From the NCBI RefSeq assembly GCF_900129855.1, contig NZ_LT670819.1, positions 930,001 to 994,000 on the forward strand: a stretch of DNA of 64,000 nt. The letters run 5' to 3'. Below are positions 8,236 to 17,427 of this stretch, one piece after another. The position numbers were made by a program, and so were the translations under genes. Numbering within the stretch: the first letter of the stretch is position 1; every line of letters starts with the position of its first letter. The DNA comes from Streptomyces sp. 3214.6. Lineage in GTDB: Bacteria > Actinomycetota > Actinomycetes > Streptomycetales > Streptomycetaceae. Below the pieces are notes generated by a model. That model searched no databases. It was given only the letters and a program-made list of their open reading frames with translations, and was not told where the DNA came from.

Positions 8236-8307
8236 GCCGCCTGTCGGAGACCCTCTCCGCCCGCACCCCCGGCGGCGGCCGGACGGATCCTTCACTGGCT
8301 CGAACTG

Positions 8308-10539
8308 TCAGAGCGCCGTGAAGGTCCACAGCAGGTTGGTGCTGCTGCCGTAGGTCCACTGCTTGGTGACGGAACCCGAGGCGACGTTGCCGCCGCCGTC
8401 GAGGACCAGGCCGGTGGTGCGGTTGGCGATCGAGTAGCTGTTGCCGCCCCGGGGGGTGATCTTCCACTGCTGGTTGGGGCCGCCGTTCCACGCCGCCTGC
8501 CGGGCGGCGGAGCCGTCGGCGGTGGCGCCCCAGCCGTCGGCGACCATGCCGTTGGTGCGGTTGACCAGCTTGTAGTAGCCGCCGCCCACATCGACCGCCT
8601 GCCACTGGAGGTTGGGGCTGCCGTCCCAGGACCACTGCTTGAGGTTCGATCCGGAGGCGACGTTGCCGCCGCTGTCCAGAGCGAGACCGTCGGTGACGTT
8701 GGTGAGCCGGAAGTACGTCGACGGGTTGAACTGGACCCTCAGCGAGGTGATCTGGTCGTTGTTGCCGGTGACCCTGAGGTCGGGGTTGTCGGCGGTGAAC
8801 GTCCAGGCGGTGCCGGTGAAGTTGTCTGCTGAGTAGCCGATCACCTGGTAGCCGGGGGCCGGACGGAGGGAGGAGATGTTGCGTGTGCCCACTCCCGCCG
8901 CGGTCAGGTCGGCCGCGGTGTAGTCGCCGAGGGCGAACGTGGCGGAGCTGCCGGTGTAGTTGACGTCCGCGAAGGCGGCGGCTCCGGCGAGCGGCACGAT
9001 GGCCGGGATGGCGCCGGAGAAAGAGAGCTTCAGGACGTAGGCGCCCGCACTGTACGGCGCGGAGGAGGGCAGGGTGACCGTGAGGCCGGAGGAGTTCTGG
9101 GCCGGCGTGGGCAGGTCGATGTAGGTGCCGGCGGTGGAGCCGAGGAGCTTCACCGAGGTCAGCGACGACAGGTTGATGCGGCCCGAGCTGAGCGTCTTGA
9201 TCGTCAGCGAGCTGCCCGGCCAGCCCAGGACGGTGGCGTACAGGACGTTGTTGTCCTTGTTGCGGGTGAAGCGGATGTCCTGCGCCGTGCCGGCCGTCGG
9301 ATTGGTGAAGGCGCCGCCGCCCATCTTCGTCGGGCCCTCTCCGTACACGCTCCAGGCGCGGGTCGAGTAGATCGACTCGCCGAAGCGCTTCAGATGGTCG
9401 CCGATACCGAGCAGGACGTCCTTCTGAGCCTGGGGGATGGTGCCGTCGGCCATCGGCGCGATGTTCAGCAGCATGTTGCCGTTCTTGCTGACCCGGTCGA
9501 TGAACGAGTGCAGCATCTGCTGGATGCTGTAGTAGCCGATGCCCTGGGTGTAGCACCAGCTGGAGCTGGAGATGCTGTCGTCGGTCAGCCAGTACGGCGT
9601 GGTGATGTCGGCCGGGCCGCCGCGCTCGTAGTCGAAGACCTCGCCCTTGTTGTCGAAGCCGTCCTTGTAGGTGGCGACGACCTCACGGCCCCAGCTGTTG
9701 GCCTGGTTGTAGTAGTACGACAGGAAGTTCAGGCGCTGGGTCTCGTCGATGGCGTCCAGCTTGAAGTCCTGCCACAGGATGTCGGGCTGGGCGCGGTCGA
9801 TGACCTCCTTGAGTTTGTCGTACCAGAGCTGGTTCTCCGTGGCCGAGTCCAGCTGCCCGTACAGCTTCTTCAGGCTCGGGTCCGTCTGGGCGGGGGCGTA
9901 CTCGTAGAAGCCGTTGAAGTTGAACGCGTGGTGCATGGCCACCAGCAGCTTGAGGCCCTTGGCACGGATGGCCGTGGAGAACAGCTGCAGCAGGTTGAGC
10001 TGCGGGCCCTTGGCGACCGAGTTCCACTCGTTGACCCGGCTGTCCCACATCGAGAAGCCGTCGTGGTGCTCGGCGACCGGGCCGGCGAACCTCGCGCCGG
10101 CGTCGACGAACAGCTGGGCCCACTCGTCGGGGTCGAAGTTCCCGCCGGCCGACTTCAGCTTCGGCGCGAACTTTACGAAGTTGCCCGTCAGGTCCTGCGC
10201 TCCATTGATGAAGTTGTGGTACGGCCACGCCGACGGCTGACCGTAGGTCGCGATGTGGTGATTGTTGGCGTTGCTGCCGCTTTGGTACATGTTGCGCGGA
10301 TACCACTCGCTGTCGTACGCCGGAACGCTGAAGACGCCCCAGTGGAAGTAGATGCCGAACTTGGCGTCCTGGAACCATTCCGGGGCCGGTGGGTGCTGGT
10401 CGACCGAGTTCCAGTCGGGCGTGTAGGTGGCGGGCGCCGCTTGTGCGCCGCCGGCGGCGAACACACCTCCGGAGACGGCCGCCGCGGCCACGAAGGTGGC
10501 ACCGGCCAGGAACTGGCGTCTGTTGAGCGAGCTCGACAT
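8308..10539 (-). CDS. Secreted GH29 alpha-L-fucosidase with crystallin-like and ricin-type domains
   Basis: 743 residues. A Tat signal (SLNRRQFLAGATF, then an Ala-rich stretch ending AQA) sends the folded enzyme outside. Residues of about 38-440 are a GH29 catalytic barrel: GIYFHWGVFSVPAYDSEWYP near the start, AEHHDGFSMWDS, and DILWQDFKLD, whose Asp fits the GH29 nucleophile. Then come a small beta domain, a beta/gamma-crystallin-like unit (FADVNYTGSSATFALGDY...) and a C-terminal ricin-type trefoil with three Q-x-W-like repeats. It would release L-fucose from glycans. The divergent ABC importer and downstream pathway genes fit uptake and use of that fucose. The ATG at 10539 is followed at once by the twin-arginine signal. 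Confidence 0.93.
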   Translation of the reverse strand: MSSSLNRRQFLAGATFVAAAAVSGGVFAAGGAQAAPATYTPDWNSVDQHPPAPEWFQDAKFGIYFHWGVFSVPAYDSEWYPRNMYQSGSNANNHHIATYGQPSAWPYHNFINGAQDLTGNFVKFAPKLKSAGGNFDPDEWAQLFVDAGARFAGPVAEHHDGFSMWDSRVNEWNSVAKGPQLNLLQLFSTAIRAKGLKLLVAMHHAFNFNGFYEYAPAQTDPSLKKLYGQLDSATENQLWYDKLKEVIDRAQPDILWQDFKLDAIDETQRLNFLSYYYNQANSWGREVVATYKDGFDNKGEVFDYERGGPADITTPYWLTDDSISSSSWCYTQGIGYYSIQQMLHSFIDRVSKNGNMLLNIAPMADGTIPQAQKDVLLGIGDHLKRFGESIYSTRAWSVYGEGPTKMGGGAFTNPTAGTAQDIRFTRNKDNNVLYATVLGWPGSSLTIKTLSSGRINLSSLTSVKLLGSTAGTYIDLPTPAQNSSGLTVTLPSSAPYSAGAYVLKLSFSGAIPAIVPLAGAAAFADVNYTGSSATFALGDYTAADLTAAGVGTRNISSLRPAPGYQVIGYSADNFTGTAWTFTADNPDLRVTGNNDQITSLRVQFNPSTYFRLTNVTDGLALDSGGNVASGSNLKQWSWDGSPNLQWQAVDVGGGYYKLVNRTNGMVADGWGATADGSAARQAAWNGGPNQQWKITPRGGNSYSIANRTTGLVLDGGGNVASGSVTKQWTYGSSTNLLWTFTAL

Positions 10540-10711
10540 GGAGACATCCCTGATGCGGAAGGGGGAGGGGGGAGAACCGGGACGGCCGGTTGTTACGCAT
10601 GAAGGTCGACCATGTGTCCCCGGGATGTCAACGGTGGTGCAGGGATGAAAAGACTTACCCGGCCAGGCGTTTTGCCCCTTTTAGTCGTTCTTCTTGTGCT
10701 TTTCCATCGCC

Positions 10712-10728
10712 CAGACATGGCATGTCTG
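10712..10728. promoter_or_regulatory. Perfect inverted repeat, probable regulator operator
   Basis: CAGACATG-G-CATGTCTG: 8-base arms with a single central base. The size and symmetry fit a dimeric GntR/FadR-type protein. The GntR gene at 22000 closes the same gene series and is the natural candidate. I saw no second copy in the window. Confidence 0.65.
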
Positions 10729-10870
10729 CCGGATGACGCCGACGTGGATCACCCCAGGAGCCCCTCCTGATTGATGGGATGGATCTCGCCGCCGATCCAC
10801 CCTCCCAGGGCCCGTCAGACCTCACACGCCCACACTGACGTGCATCTTTGTATGAAATCGCACCCAGGGC

Positions 10871-10900
10871 TAGACAACCCGCCGCCACGCGGCCTATAAA
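10871..10900 (+). promoter_or_regulatory. Sigma-70-type promoter of the fucose transporter operon
   Basis: A -35 box TAGACA (10871-10876) and a -10 box TATAAA (10895-10900) each match consensus at 5 of 6, with an 18-base spacer. Transcription would start near 10907, leaving a leader of about 78 bases. Confidence 0.5.
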
Positions 10901-10984
10901 CATCCCATCTCTTCGGGGTGATGGCACACAGTTGTCGCCCATGCGAAACATCTCCCGCTACGGGACCGGCGCGAGGAAGTACCG

Positions 10985-12049
10985 ATGAGACTCAGAAACG
11001 CACTCTGTTCCACCGCCGCCGCCCTGTCCGCACTGGCGCTGCTCAGCGCCTGCGGCAGCGGCTCCAGCACCTCGGCGTCGTCGAGCGACGCGCCGCTGGT
11101 CGGCGTCGACTACCCGCGCTCCGACACCGACTTCTGGAACTCGTACATCAAGTACACGCCGGAGTCCGCGAAGAAGCTCGGCCTCTCGCTCAAGACCACG
11201 AACTCGCAGAACGACGTCGCCAAGCTGACCGCCAACGTGCAGACGTTCGTCAGCCAGGGCGTCAAGGGCATCGCCATGGCCCCGCAGGACACCGCCGCCA
11301 TCGCGCCGACGCTGGCGCAGTTGGAGGCGAAGAAGATTCCGGTGGTCACCGTCGACACCCGCCCGGACAGCGGCAAGGTCTTCATGGTGGTGCGCGCCGA
11401 CAACCGCGCGTACGGCGAGAAGGCGTGCCAGTACCTCGGCACGAAGCTCGGCGGCAAGGGCAAGGTCGTGATGCTGGAGGGCGGCCTGGACTCCATCAAC
11501 GGCCGTGACCGCACAGAGGCGTTCAACGACTGCATGAAGAAGAACTACCCCGGCATCAAGGTGTTCGGCGAGGCCACCAACTGGGACGGCGCCGTCGCCG
11601 CGCAGAAGCTCCAGACGGACCTGACGGCCAACCCGGACATCAAGGGCGTCTACATGGAGTCCAGCTTCGCCCTGGCCGGCACCCTCCAAGTCCTGAAGCA
11701 GAAGGGCCTGTTGGTCGACCCGAAGGACAGCAAGCATGTGTTCGTCGTCTCCAACGACGGCATTCCGGAGGAGCTGAAGTCCATCTCCGCGGGGAAGATC
11801 GACGCCACGGTCTCCCAGCCGGCCGACCTCTACGCCCAGTACGCCCTGTACTACCTGAAGGCCGCGATCGACGGGAAGACCTTCAAGCCGGGCAAGACCG
11901 ACCACGACAGCACCATCGTGCAGGTGCGTGACGGCCTGCTGGAGGACCAGCTCTCCGCACCGCTGGTCACCGCCGACGGCGGCACGTACGGCGGAGTCCC
12001 GAGCCTGAAGAGCACCGACACCTCCCTGTGGGGCAACCACCTCGGCTGA
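10985..12049 (+). CDS. Sugar ABC transporter substrate-binding lipoprotein (RbsB class)
   Basis: 354 residues. The lipoprotein signal ends in the lipobox LLSAC, so the mature protein is lipid-anchored outside the membrane. The rest is a type I periplasmic binding fold of the RbsB/LacI group (VGVDYPRSDTDFWNSYIKY, IAMAPQDTAAIAPTLAQLEA, GGLDSINGRDRTEAFNDCM). ATPase and permease genes of the matching CUT2 class follow at 12096 and 13651. L-fucose or a related sugar is the inferred substrate, from the flanking fucosidase and fucose genes. ATG at 10985 has GAGGAAG upstream. Confidence 0.9.
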   Translation: MRLRNALCSTAAALSALALLSACGSGSSTSASSSDAPLVGVDYPRSDTDFWNSYIKYTPESAKKLGLSLKTTNSQNDVAKLTANVQTFVSQGVKGIAMAPQDTAAIAPTLAQLEAKKIPVVTVDTRPDSGKVFMVVRADNRAYGEKACQYLGTKLGGKGKVVMLEGGLDSINGRDRTEAFNDCMKKNYPGIKVFGEATNWDGAVAAQKLQTDLTANPDIKGVYMESSFALAGTLQVLKQKGLLVDPKDSKHVFVVSNDGIPEELKSISAGKIDATVSQPADLYAQYALYYLKAAIDGKTFKPGKTDHDSTIVQVRDGLLEDQLSAPLVTADGGTYGGVPSLKSTDTSLWGNHLG

Positions 12050-12095
12050 CGGCTGGCCCGGAAATCCAACGGCTCACGAACGCAAGGCGGTTGAG

Positions 12096-13658
12096 ATGAG
12101 TGACGGGGAGCGAGCAGTCACCCCCACGCCCGCCCCGGCGGACGACGGACGGGTCCCGGCGGACCCGCCCGTGGTCGAGGCGACGGGCATAGTCAAACGA
12201 TTCGGTCCGACGGTGGCCCTGAACGGCGCCCGGATCACCATCAGGCCCGGCGAGACCCACGCACTCGTCGGCCGCAACGGAGCGGGCAAGTCGACCCTGG
12301 TCTCCGTCCTCACCGGTCTGCAGGCCCCGGACGAGGGCACGGTGACGTTCGGCGGCAGCGCGGCGCCACGGCTCGCCGACCGTGACGCCTGGCGGCAGCG
12401 CGTGGCCTGCGTCTACCAGAAGTCGACGATCATCCCCACCCTGACGGTGGCCGAGAACCTCTTCCTGAACCGGCACCATCACGGTCGCGGCCGGCTCATC
12501 AGCTGGCCGGGCGTGCGCCGCCGTGCGCAGGAGACGCTGTCGACGTGGTCCGTGGACGTCGACCCGCAGACCCCCGCCGGTGAACTCGACGTCGAACAGC
12601 GTCAGTTCGTCGAGATCGCCCGTGCGCTGTCGTTCGGCGCCCGGTTCATCATCCTCGACGAGCCGACCGCGCAGCTCGACGCGGCGGCGATCAGCCGGCT
12701 CTTCGACCGGATCCGCGACCTGCAACGCCAGGGCGTGACCTTCCTGTTCATCAGCCACCATCTCCAGGAGATCTACGAGATCTGCGACATGGTGACGGTG
12801 TTCCGGGACGCCCGGCACATCCTGACCGCGCCGGTCGCCGAACTCCCACGGACCGAACTCGTCGCCGCCATGACCGGTGAGGCGGCCGCCGACCGGCGTG
12901 AGGAACGGGCGAGCAGCCTGGACGCCGAGGCGACGGCCGCGCTGAGGGTGCGGGCCCTGACCGGCGAGACCTACGGCGACGTCACGTTCCGGGTGGGCGC
13001 GGGCGAGATCGTCGGACTCGCCGGAGCGGCCGGCAGCGGCCGTACGGAGATCGCCGAGACCGTGGTGGGACTGCGGGCCGCCGACAGCGGTGATGTGGAG
13101 ATCGCGGGGCAGCGGCCCCGGGCGGGAAGCGTGCCCGCCGCGCTGGCCGCCGGCGCCGGGTTCGTCCCGCAGGACCGGCACCACCAGGGCTTCGTCCCCG
13201 ACATGTCGATCGCGGACAACGCCACTCTCTCCGTGCCCGGCCGGCTCGGCCACAACGGGTTCATCAGCGCCCAGCGCCGGGACCGGCTCGCCGAGGCCAT
13301 GATCGAGAAGCTGGCGATCAAGACCCCGGGGCCGGACCTGCCGGTCTCCGCGCTGTCCGGCGGCAACCAGCAGAAGGTCGTCATGGCGCGCGCCCTCGCC
13401 GACGACCCCCGGCTGCTGGTGCTGATCAACCCGACCGCGGGCGTCGACGTGCGCTCCAAGGAGTTCCTCCTCGGCAAGGTCGAGGAGATCGCGGAGGCCG
13501 GCACCGGGGTGCTCATCGCCTCCGACGAACTCGACGACCTGCGGATGTGCGACCGGGTCCTGGTGATGTTCCAGGGCCGAGTGACCTCGGAAATCACCCG
13601 CGGCTGGCACGACCACGACCTCGTGGCCGCGATGGAAGGAGTGGACCTCAATGCCTGA
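12096..13658 (+). CDS. Sugar ABC transporter ATP-binding protein (RbsA class, two NBDs)
   Basis: 520 residues with two nucleotide-binding domains in tandem. The first has Walker A GRNGAGKST near residue 60 and Walker B ILDEPTAQLD. The second has the degenerate Walker A GAAGSGRTE, signature LSGGNQQKV and NPTAGVDVRSKEF, as usual in CUT2 ATPases. It energises import by the binding protein at 10985 and the permease at 13651. Its last 8 bases overlap the permease start, implying coupling. ATG at 12096 follows AAGGCGG. Confidence 0.93.
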   Translation: MSDGERAVTPTPAPADDGRVPADPPVVEATGIVKRFGPTVALNGARITIRPGETHALVGRNGAGKSTLVSVLTGLQAPDEGTVTFGGSAAPRLADRDAWRQRVACVYQKSTIIPTLTVAENLFLNRHHHGRGRLISWPGVRRRAQETLSTWSVDVDPQTPAGELDVEQRQFVEIARALSFGARFIILDEPTAQLDAAAISRLFDRIRDLQRQGVTFLFISHHLQEIYEICDMVTVFRDARHILTAPVAELPRTELVAAMTGEAAADRREERASSLDAEATAALRVRALTGETYGDVTFRVGAGEIVGLAGAAGSGRTEIAETVVGLRAADSGDVEIAGQRPRAGSVPAALAAGAGFVPQDRHHQGFVPDMSIADNATLSVPGRLGHNGFISAQRRDRLAEAMIEKLAIKTPGPDLPVSALSGGNQQKVVMARALADDPRLLVLINPTAGVDVRSKEFLLGKVEEIAEAGTGVLIASDELDDLRMCDRVLVMFQGRVTSEITRGWHDHDLVAAMEGVDLNA

Positions 13659-14691
13659 AACCGTCCTCGCGGACGCCGCCGCCAACGCCGTGGAACCGCG
13701 GCAGAAGCGGACCGCGCTGCTCGGTGGCCGGATCCCCCTGGCCCGGCTGCGCGACCTGGCGCTCGTCCCCGCGATCGTCGTCATCGCGATCGTCGGCCAG
13801 ATCGTCAACCCGGTCTTCCTACAGGCCGACAACCTCATCAACGTCCTGCAGACCATGTCAGAGATGGCCCTGCTGGTCCTCGCCCAGACGATGATCCTGA
13901 TCGTCAAGAAGATGGACCTCTCCCTGGAGTCCACCATGGGACTCGCACCCGGCATCGCGGCCTGGCTGGTGGTCCCGGTCGGTGCGGGTCACGGGCTCGG
14001 GCTCCTTCCGGGCGCCTGGTCGATCCCCGTCACCCTCGCCGTGGGCGCGCTCGTCGGCGTCGTCAACTCCCTGCTGATCATCCGCTTCGGCCTCAACGGC
14101 TTCATCGTCACCCTCGGCATGCTGATCGTCCTGCGCGGCATCCTCACCGGCGTCTCCGGCGGCCAGACCTTCTTCCAGCTCCCGGAGTCCATGCTGTACC
14201 TGGGCACCGCCCAATGGTTCGGGATGCCCGCCTCCATCTGGATCTGCCTGGCGCTGTTCGCCGTCGCCATCGTGGTCCTGGGCTGGACCAGCTTCGGCCG
14301 TTCGCTGTACGCCATCGGCGGCAACGTCGACGCGGCGAAGGCGGCCGGTATTCGTACCGACCGAGTGCTGTGGATCGTCATCGTCACCGGCAGCGTGCTC
14401 GCCGCCCTCGCCGGGCTGATGCTCTCCGGACGCCTGGCCTCGGTGGCCTCCGCTCAGGGCAACGGCTACATCTTCACCGTCTTCGCCGCCGCCGTCATCG
14501 GAGGCATCAGCCTCAACGGCGGCAAGGGCACCATGTTCGGCGCGTTCTGCGGCGTCCTGCTGCTCTTCATGATCCAGAACGTGCTCACGCTGGCAGGCGT
14601 CCCCGCCCAGTGGATCGGCGCCCTCAACGGCCTGATCATCCTGGTCGCCCTCGCCATCTCCCGTATCACCGGCGGCAAGGTCCAGGACTGA
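13651..14691 (+). CDS. Sugar ABC transporter permease (RbsC class)
   Basis: 346 residues with about nine or ten hydrophobic segments. It has the CUT2 permease hallmarks [53 protein letters not shown] (the loop that contacts the ATPase) and [28 protein letters not shown] site precedes the ATG inside the end of the ATPase gene. It forms the channel of the predicted fucose importer. Confidence 0.92.
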   Translation: MPETVLADAAANAVEPRQKRTALLGGRIPLARLRDLALVPAIVVIAIVGQIVNPVFLQADNLINVLQTMSEMALLVLAQTMILIVKKMDLSLESTMGLAPGIAAWLVVPVGAGHGLGLLPGAWSIPVTLAVGALVGVVNSLLIIRFGLNGFIVTLGMLIVLRGILTGVSGGQTFFQLPESMLYLGTAQWFGMPASIWICLALFAVAIVVLGWTSFGRSLYAIGGNVDAAKAAGIRTDRVLWIVIVTGSVLAALAGLMLSGRLASVASAQGNGYIFTVFAAAVIGGISLNGGKGTMFGAFCGVLLLFMIQNVLTLAGVPAQWIGALNGLIILVALAISRITGGKVQD

Positions 14692-14694
14692 CCC

Positions 14695-14764
14695 GGGCGG
14701 CCCCACCGGCCGCCCACCTCCGCCGTGTTCACCTCTCGTCGCAAGGGGACCGGGTTCCCCTTGC
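14695..14764 (+). promoter_or_regulatory. Two tandem hairpins between transporter and catabolic genes
   Basis: The first has 8-bp arms GGGCGGCC/GGCCGCCC (14695-14702 and 14708-14715). The second has 9-bp arms GCAAGGGGA/TCCCCTTGC (14741-14749 and 14756-14764). They end just before the AGGAG of the next gene. They may attenuate read-through or act as RNA processing and stability points inside the operon. Confidence 0.55.
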
Positions 14765-14783
14765 CCTCACAGGAGTTGCCGCC

Positions 14784-16109
14784 ATGTCCTCCACCGCGCC
14801 CTCATCCGCCCGAATCACCGCCCTGGACGTCCTGGACGTGCGGTTCCCCACCTCCGAACATCTCGACGGCTCGGACGCCATGAACCCCGAGCCCGACTAC
14901 TCGGCCGCCTATGTCGTCCTGCGCACCGACGCCGGCGACGGGCTGGAGGGCCACGCCCTGGCCTTCACCACCGGGCGGGGCAACGACGCGCAGGCCGCCG
15001 CCATCGCGACCCTGGCCCCGCATGTGGTGGGCCTGTCGGTCGAGGAGGTCTGCTCCGACCTCGGAGCGTTCTCCCGCACCCTGGTCCACGATCCCCAACT
15101 GCGCTGGCTCGGGCCGGAGAAGGGCGCCATCCACATGGCGACCGGCGCCGTCGTCAACGCCGCCTGGGACCTCGCCGCCAAGCGGGCGGGCAAGCCCGTC
15201 TGGCGCTTCCTCGCCGACATGTCACCCGAGGAACTGGTCGCCCAGGTCGACTTCCGCTGGCTGAGCGACGCCCTCACCCCCGAAGAGGCCCTGGAGATCC
15301 TCAGGCGCGCCGAACCGGGCCGCGAGGAGCGCACCGCCCGCCTCCTGGAGCGCGGTTACCCCGCCTACACCACCACCCCCGGCTGGCTCGGCTACTCCGA
15401 CGAGAAGCTGGCCCGCCTGGCCCGCGAGGCCGTCGCGGACGGCTTCACCCAGATCAAGCTGAAGGTCGGCGCGGACCTGGAGGACGACGTACGGCGCATG
15501 CGCACCGCCCGCGAGACCGTCGGCCCCGACATCCGCATCGCCGTCGACGCCAACCAGAGATGGGACGTCCAGCCCGCCATCGACTGGATGCGAGCCCTGG
15601 CTCCCTACGACCCGTACTGGATCGAGGAGCCCACCTCCCCCGACGACATCCTCGGCCACGCCGCCGTCCGCAAGGCCGTGGCCCCCATCAAGGTCGCCAC
15701 CGGCGAGCACGTGGCCAACCGCGTCGTCTTCAAGCAGCTGTTGCAGGCCGGCGCGGTGGACATCGTGCAGATCGACGCGGCTCGCGTCGGCGGCGTCAAC
15801 GAGAACCTCGCCATCCTGCTGCTCGCCGCGAAGTTCGGCGTCCCGGTCTGCCCGCACGCCGGCGGCGTCGGCCTGTGCGAGATGGTGCAGCACCTGTCGA
15901 TGCTCGACTACGTCGCCGTCTCCGGCACCACCGAGGACCGGGTCATCGAATACGTCGACCACCTGCACGAGCACTTCGTCGACCCGGTGCACATCACCGA
16001 CGGCCACTACCTCGCGCCCACCCTCCCCGGACTGAGCGCGCAGATGCACCCCGAATCCCTGAAGGAGTACACCTACCCCGACGGCCCTGTCTGGGCGGCC
16101 CGTGTCTGA
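14784..16109 (+). CDS. fucD: L-fuconate dehydratase (enolase superfamily)
   Basis: 441 residues. It resembles the fuconate dehydratase branch of the enolase superfamily: [20 protein letters not shown] near the N-terminus, [20 protein letters not shown] near residue 195, the lysine motif QIKLKVG, metal ligands in [20 protein letters not shown] and KVATGEH, and the late [13 protein letters not shown]. The reaction would be dehydration of L-fuconate to 2-keto-3-deoxy-L-fuconate. ATG at 14784 has AGGAG upstream. Neighbouring lactonase and mutarotase genes support the assignment. Specificity for related acids such as D-arabinonate cannot be excluded. Confidence 0.92.
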   Translation: MSSTAPSSARITALDVLDVRFPTSEHLDGSDAMNPEPDYSAAYVVLRTDAGDGLEGHALAFTTGRGNDAQAAAIATLAPHVVGLSVEEVCSDLGAFSRTLVHDPQLRWLGPEKGAIHMATGAVVNAAWDLAAKRAGKPVWRFLADMSPEELVAQVDFRWLSDALTPEEALEILRRAEPGREERTARLLERGYPAYTTTPGWLGYSDEKLARLAREAVADGFTQIKLKVGADLEDDVRRMRTARETVGPDIRIAVDANQRWDVQPAIDWMRALAPYDPYWIEEPTSPDDILGHAAVRKAVAPIKVATGEHVANRVVFKQLLQAGAVDIVQIDAARVGGVNENLAILLLAAKFGVPVCPHAGGVGLCEMVQHLSMLDYVAVSGTTEDRVIEYVDHLHEHFVDPVHITDGHYLAPTLPGLSAQMHPESLKEYTYPDGPVWAARV

Positions 16110-16977
16110 GCCGCTGCCGCTGATCGACGCCCACCACCATGTGTGGGACCTGGACCGGCGCCCCCAGCCATGGCTCGACGAACCCGGCCACGAACCGATC
16201 CGTCGCAGCTACGGCGTCGAGGAGCTGCGACGGGCCGCGACCCGGCCCGTCGCCGGACGGCGGCTGACGCGTACGGTGCTCGTCCAGTGCGTGGCGTCCG
16301 TCCCCGAGACGGAGGAGTTGCTGGACCTCGCCGACCAGGACCCGATGGTCGGCGCGGTCGTCGGCTGGGTGGAGCTGGCCGCGCCCGATGTCGGGGACGT
16401 ACTCGACGAACTGCGCGCCCGGCCTTCGGGCGGGTATCTGCGGGCCCTGCGCCACGTCGTGCAGGGCGAGTCCGATGCGGAGTGGCTGCAGCAGCCGGCC
16501 GTCGAGCGGGGCCTACGCGCCGTACAGGACAGAGATCTCGGCTACGACCTGCTCATCCGCAGCCACCAGTTCCCCCAGGCGATCCGTCTCGCCCAGCGCT
16601 TCCCGGACCTTCCGCTGGTCCTGGACCACGCGGGAAAGCCTCCCATCGGCCACCACACGATCTCCGACTGGGCACGGAAGGTGCGTGTCCTGGCCGGCTG
16701 TCCCCAGGTCCGGTGCAAGGTCTCGGGACTGATCACCGAGGCCGACCACCACGAGTGGACCCTCGACGACATCCGCCCGGTCTGGAACACCCTGCTGACC
16801 GCCTTCGGCCCCGACCGGCTGATGTTCGGCTCCGACTGGCCCGTCTGTGTCCTCGCCGGCGGCTGGAACCGCTGGGCCGCCACCGTCGAGGAACTGCTGG
16901 ACGCCTGCTCCCCGCACGAGAAGCAGGCGGTGCTCTGCGACACGGCGACCGCCTTCTACCGGCTGTCCGAGAAGTAA
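16102..16977 (+). CDS. L-fuconolactonase, amidohydrolase family
   Basis: 291 residues of the amidohydrolase-2 (COG3618-like) type. The [10 protein letters not shown] metal motif is at residues 8-17, [11 protein letters not shown] lies mid-protein, and [17 protein letters not shown] is near residue 240. It would open L-fucono-1,5-lactone to L-fuconate, the substrate of the preceding enzyme. The GTG start at 16102 overlaps the stop of the dehydratase gene by 8 bases. The family also includes lactonases for other sugars, so fucose specificity rests on context. Confidence 0.85.
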   Translation: MSEPLPLIDAHHHVWDLDRRPQPWLDEPGHEPIRRSYGVEELRRAATRPVAGRRLTRTVLVQCVASVPETEELLDLADQDPMVGAVVGWVELAAPDVGDVLDELRARPSGGYLRALRHVVQGESDAEWLQQPAVERGLRAVQDRDLGYDLLIRSHQFPQAIRLAQRFPDLPLVLDHAGKPPIGHHTISDWARKVRVLAGCPQVRCKVSGLITEADHHEWTLDDIRPVWNTLLTAFGPDRLMFGSDWPVCVLAGGWNRWAATVEELLDACSPHEKQAVLCDTATAFYRLSEK

Positions 16978-16989
16978 GGAGAGAACGCA

Positions 16990-17427
16990 GTGCTGCTGAC
17001 CGAGCTGCTCCACCCCGGCATCCTCGAAGCGCTCGCCGGAGCCGGGCACGGCGCCCGCGTCCTGCTCGCCGACGGCCACTACCCCGCCGGCACCGCCACT
17101 GGCGAACGAGCCAGAACCGTCCACCTCAACCTGGCGCCGGGCACCTTGGACGTGACCACCGTCCTCGACGTGCTGCTGCGCGCCCTGCCCGTCGAGTCGG
17201 CGCAGGTGATGGTGCCGCCCGAGGGCGAACCGGAGCCGCCGGCCATCGCCGAGTACCGCTCCCTGCTGGCGCCCATCCCCGTCGAGACGCTCGGCCGCTT
17301 CGAGTTCTACGACGCCGCCCGCTCCCCCGACCTGGCGCTGGCCGTCGTCACCGCCGACATCCGTACCTACGCCAACCTGCTGCTGACCATCGGCGTTCGC
17401 GCTGAAGGGACCCTGAGAACACGATGA
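16990..17427 (+). CDS. fucU: RbsD/FucU-family sugar mutarotase
   Basis: 145 residues beginning VLLTELLHPGILEALAGAGHG, then ARVLLADGHYPAGTATG, the typical RbsD/FucU active-site region with its conserved His and Asp. These proteins interconvert ring forms or anomers of fucose or ribose. GTG at 16990 has an AAGGAGAG site 6 bases upstream. The stop overlaps the next gene by 4 bases. In this setting it would speed supply of the anomer used by L-fucose dehydrogenase. Confidence 0.88.
   Translation: MLLTELLHPGILEALAGAGHGARVLLADGHYPAGTATGERARTVHLNLAPGTLDVTTVLDVLLRALPVESAQVMVPPEGEPEPPAIAEYRSLLAPIPVETLGRFEFYDAARSPDLALAVVTADIRTYANLLLTIGVRAEGTLRTR

Larger units (their letters stand above)
10540..10984. 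promoter_or_regulatory. Divergent control region of the fucosidase and fucose transporter
   Basis: 445 bases without a credible gene. It holds a perfect 17-base operator at 10712-10728, a promoter toward the transporter at 10871-10900, and a TTGACA on the minus strand at 10626-10631 that could be the fucosidase -35 box, although no good -10 follows it. Confidence 0.6.

Noticed and set aside
10655..10951. 98-codon minus-strand frame in the fucose control region
   Set aside because: No ribosome binding site, no family resemblance, and it would cover the operator and promoter of the divergent genes.
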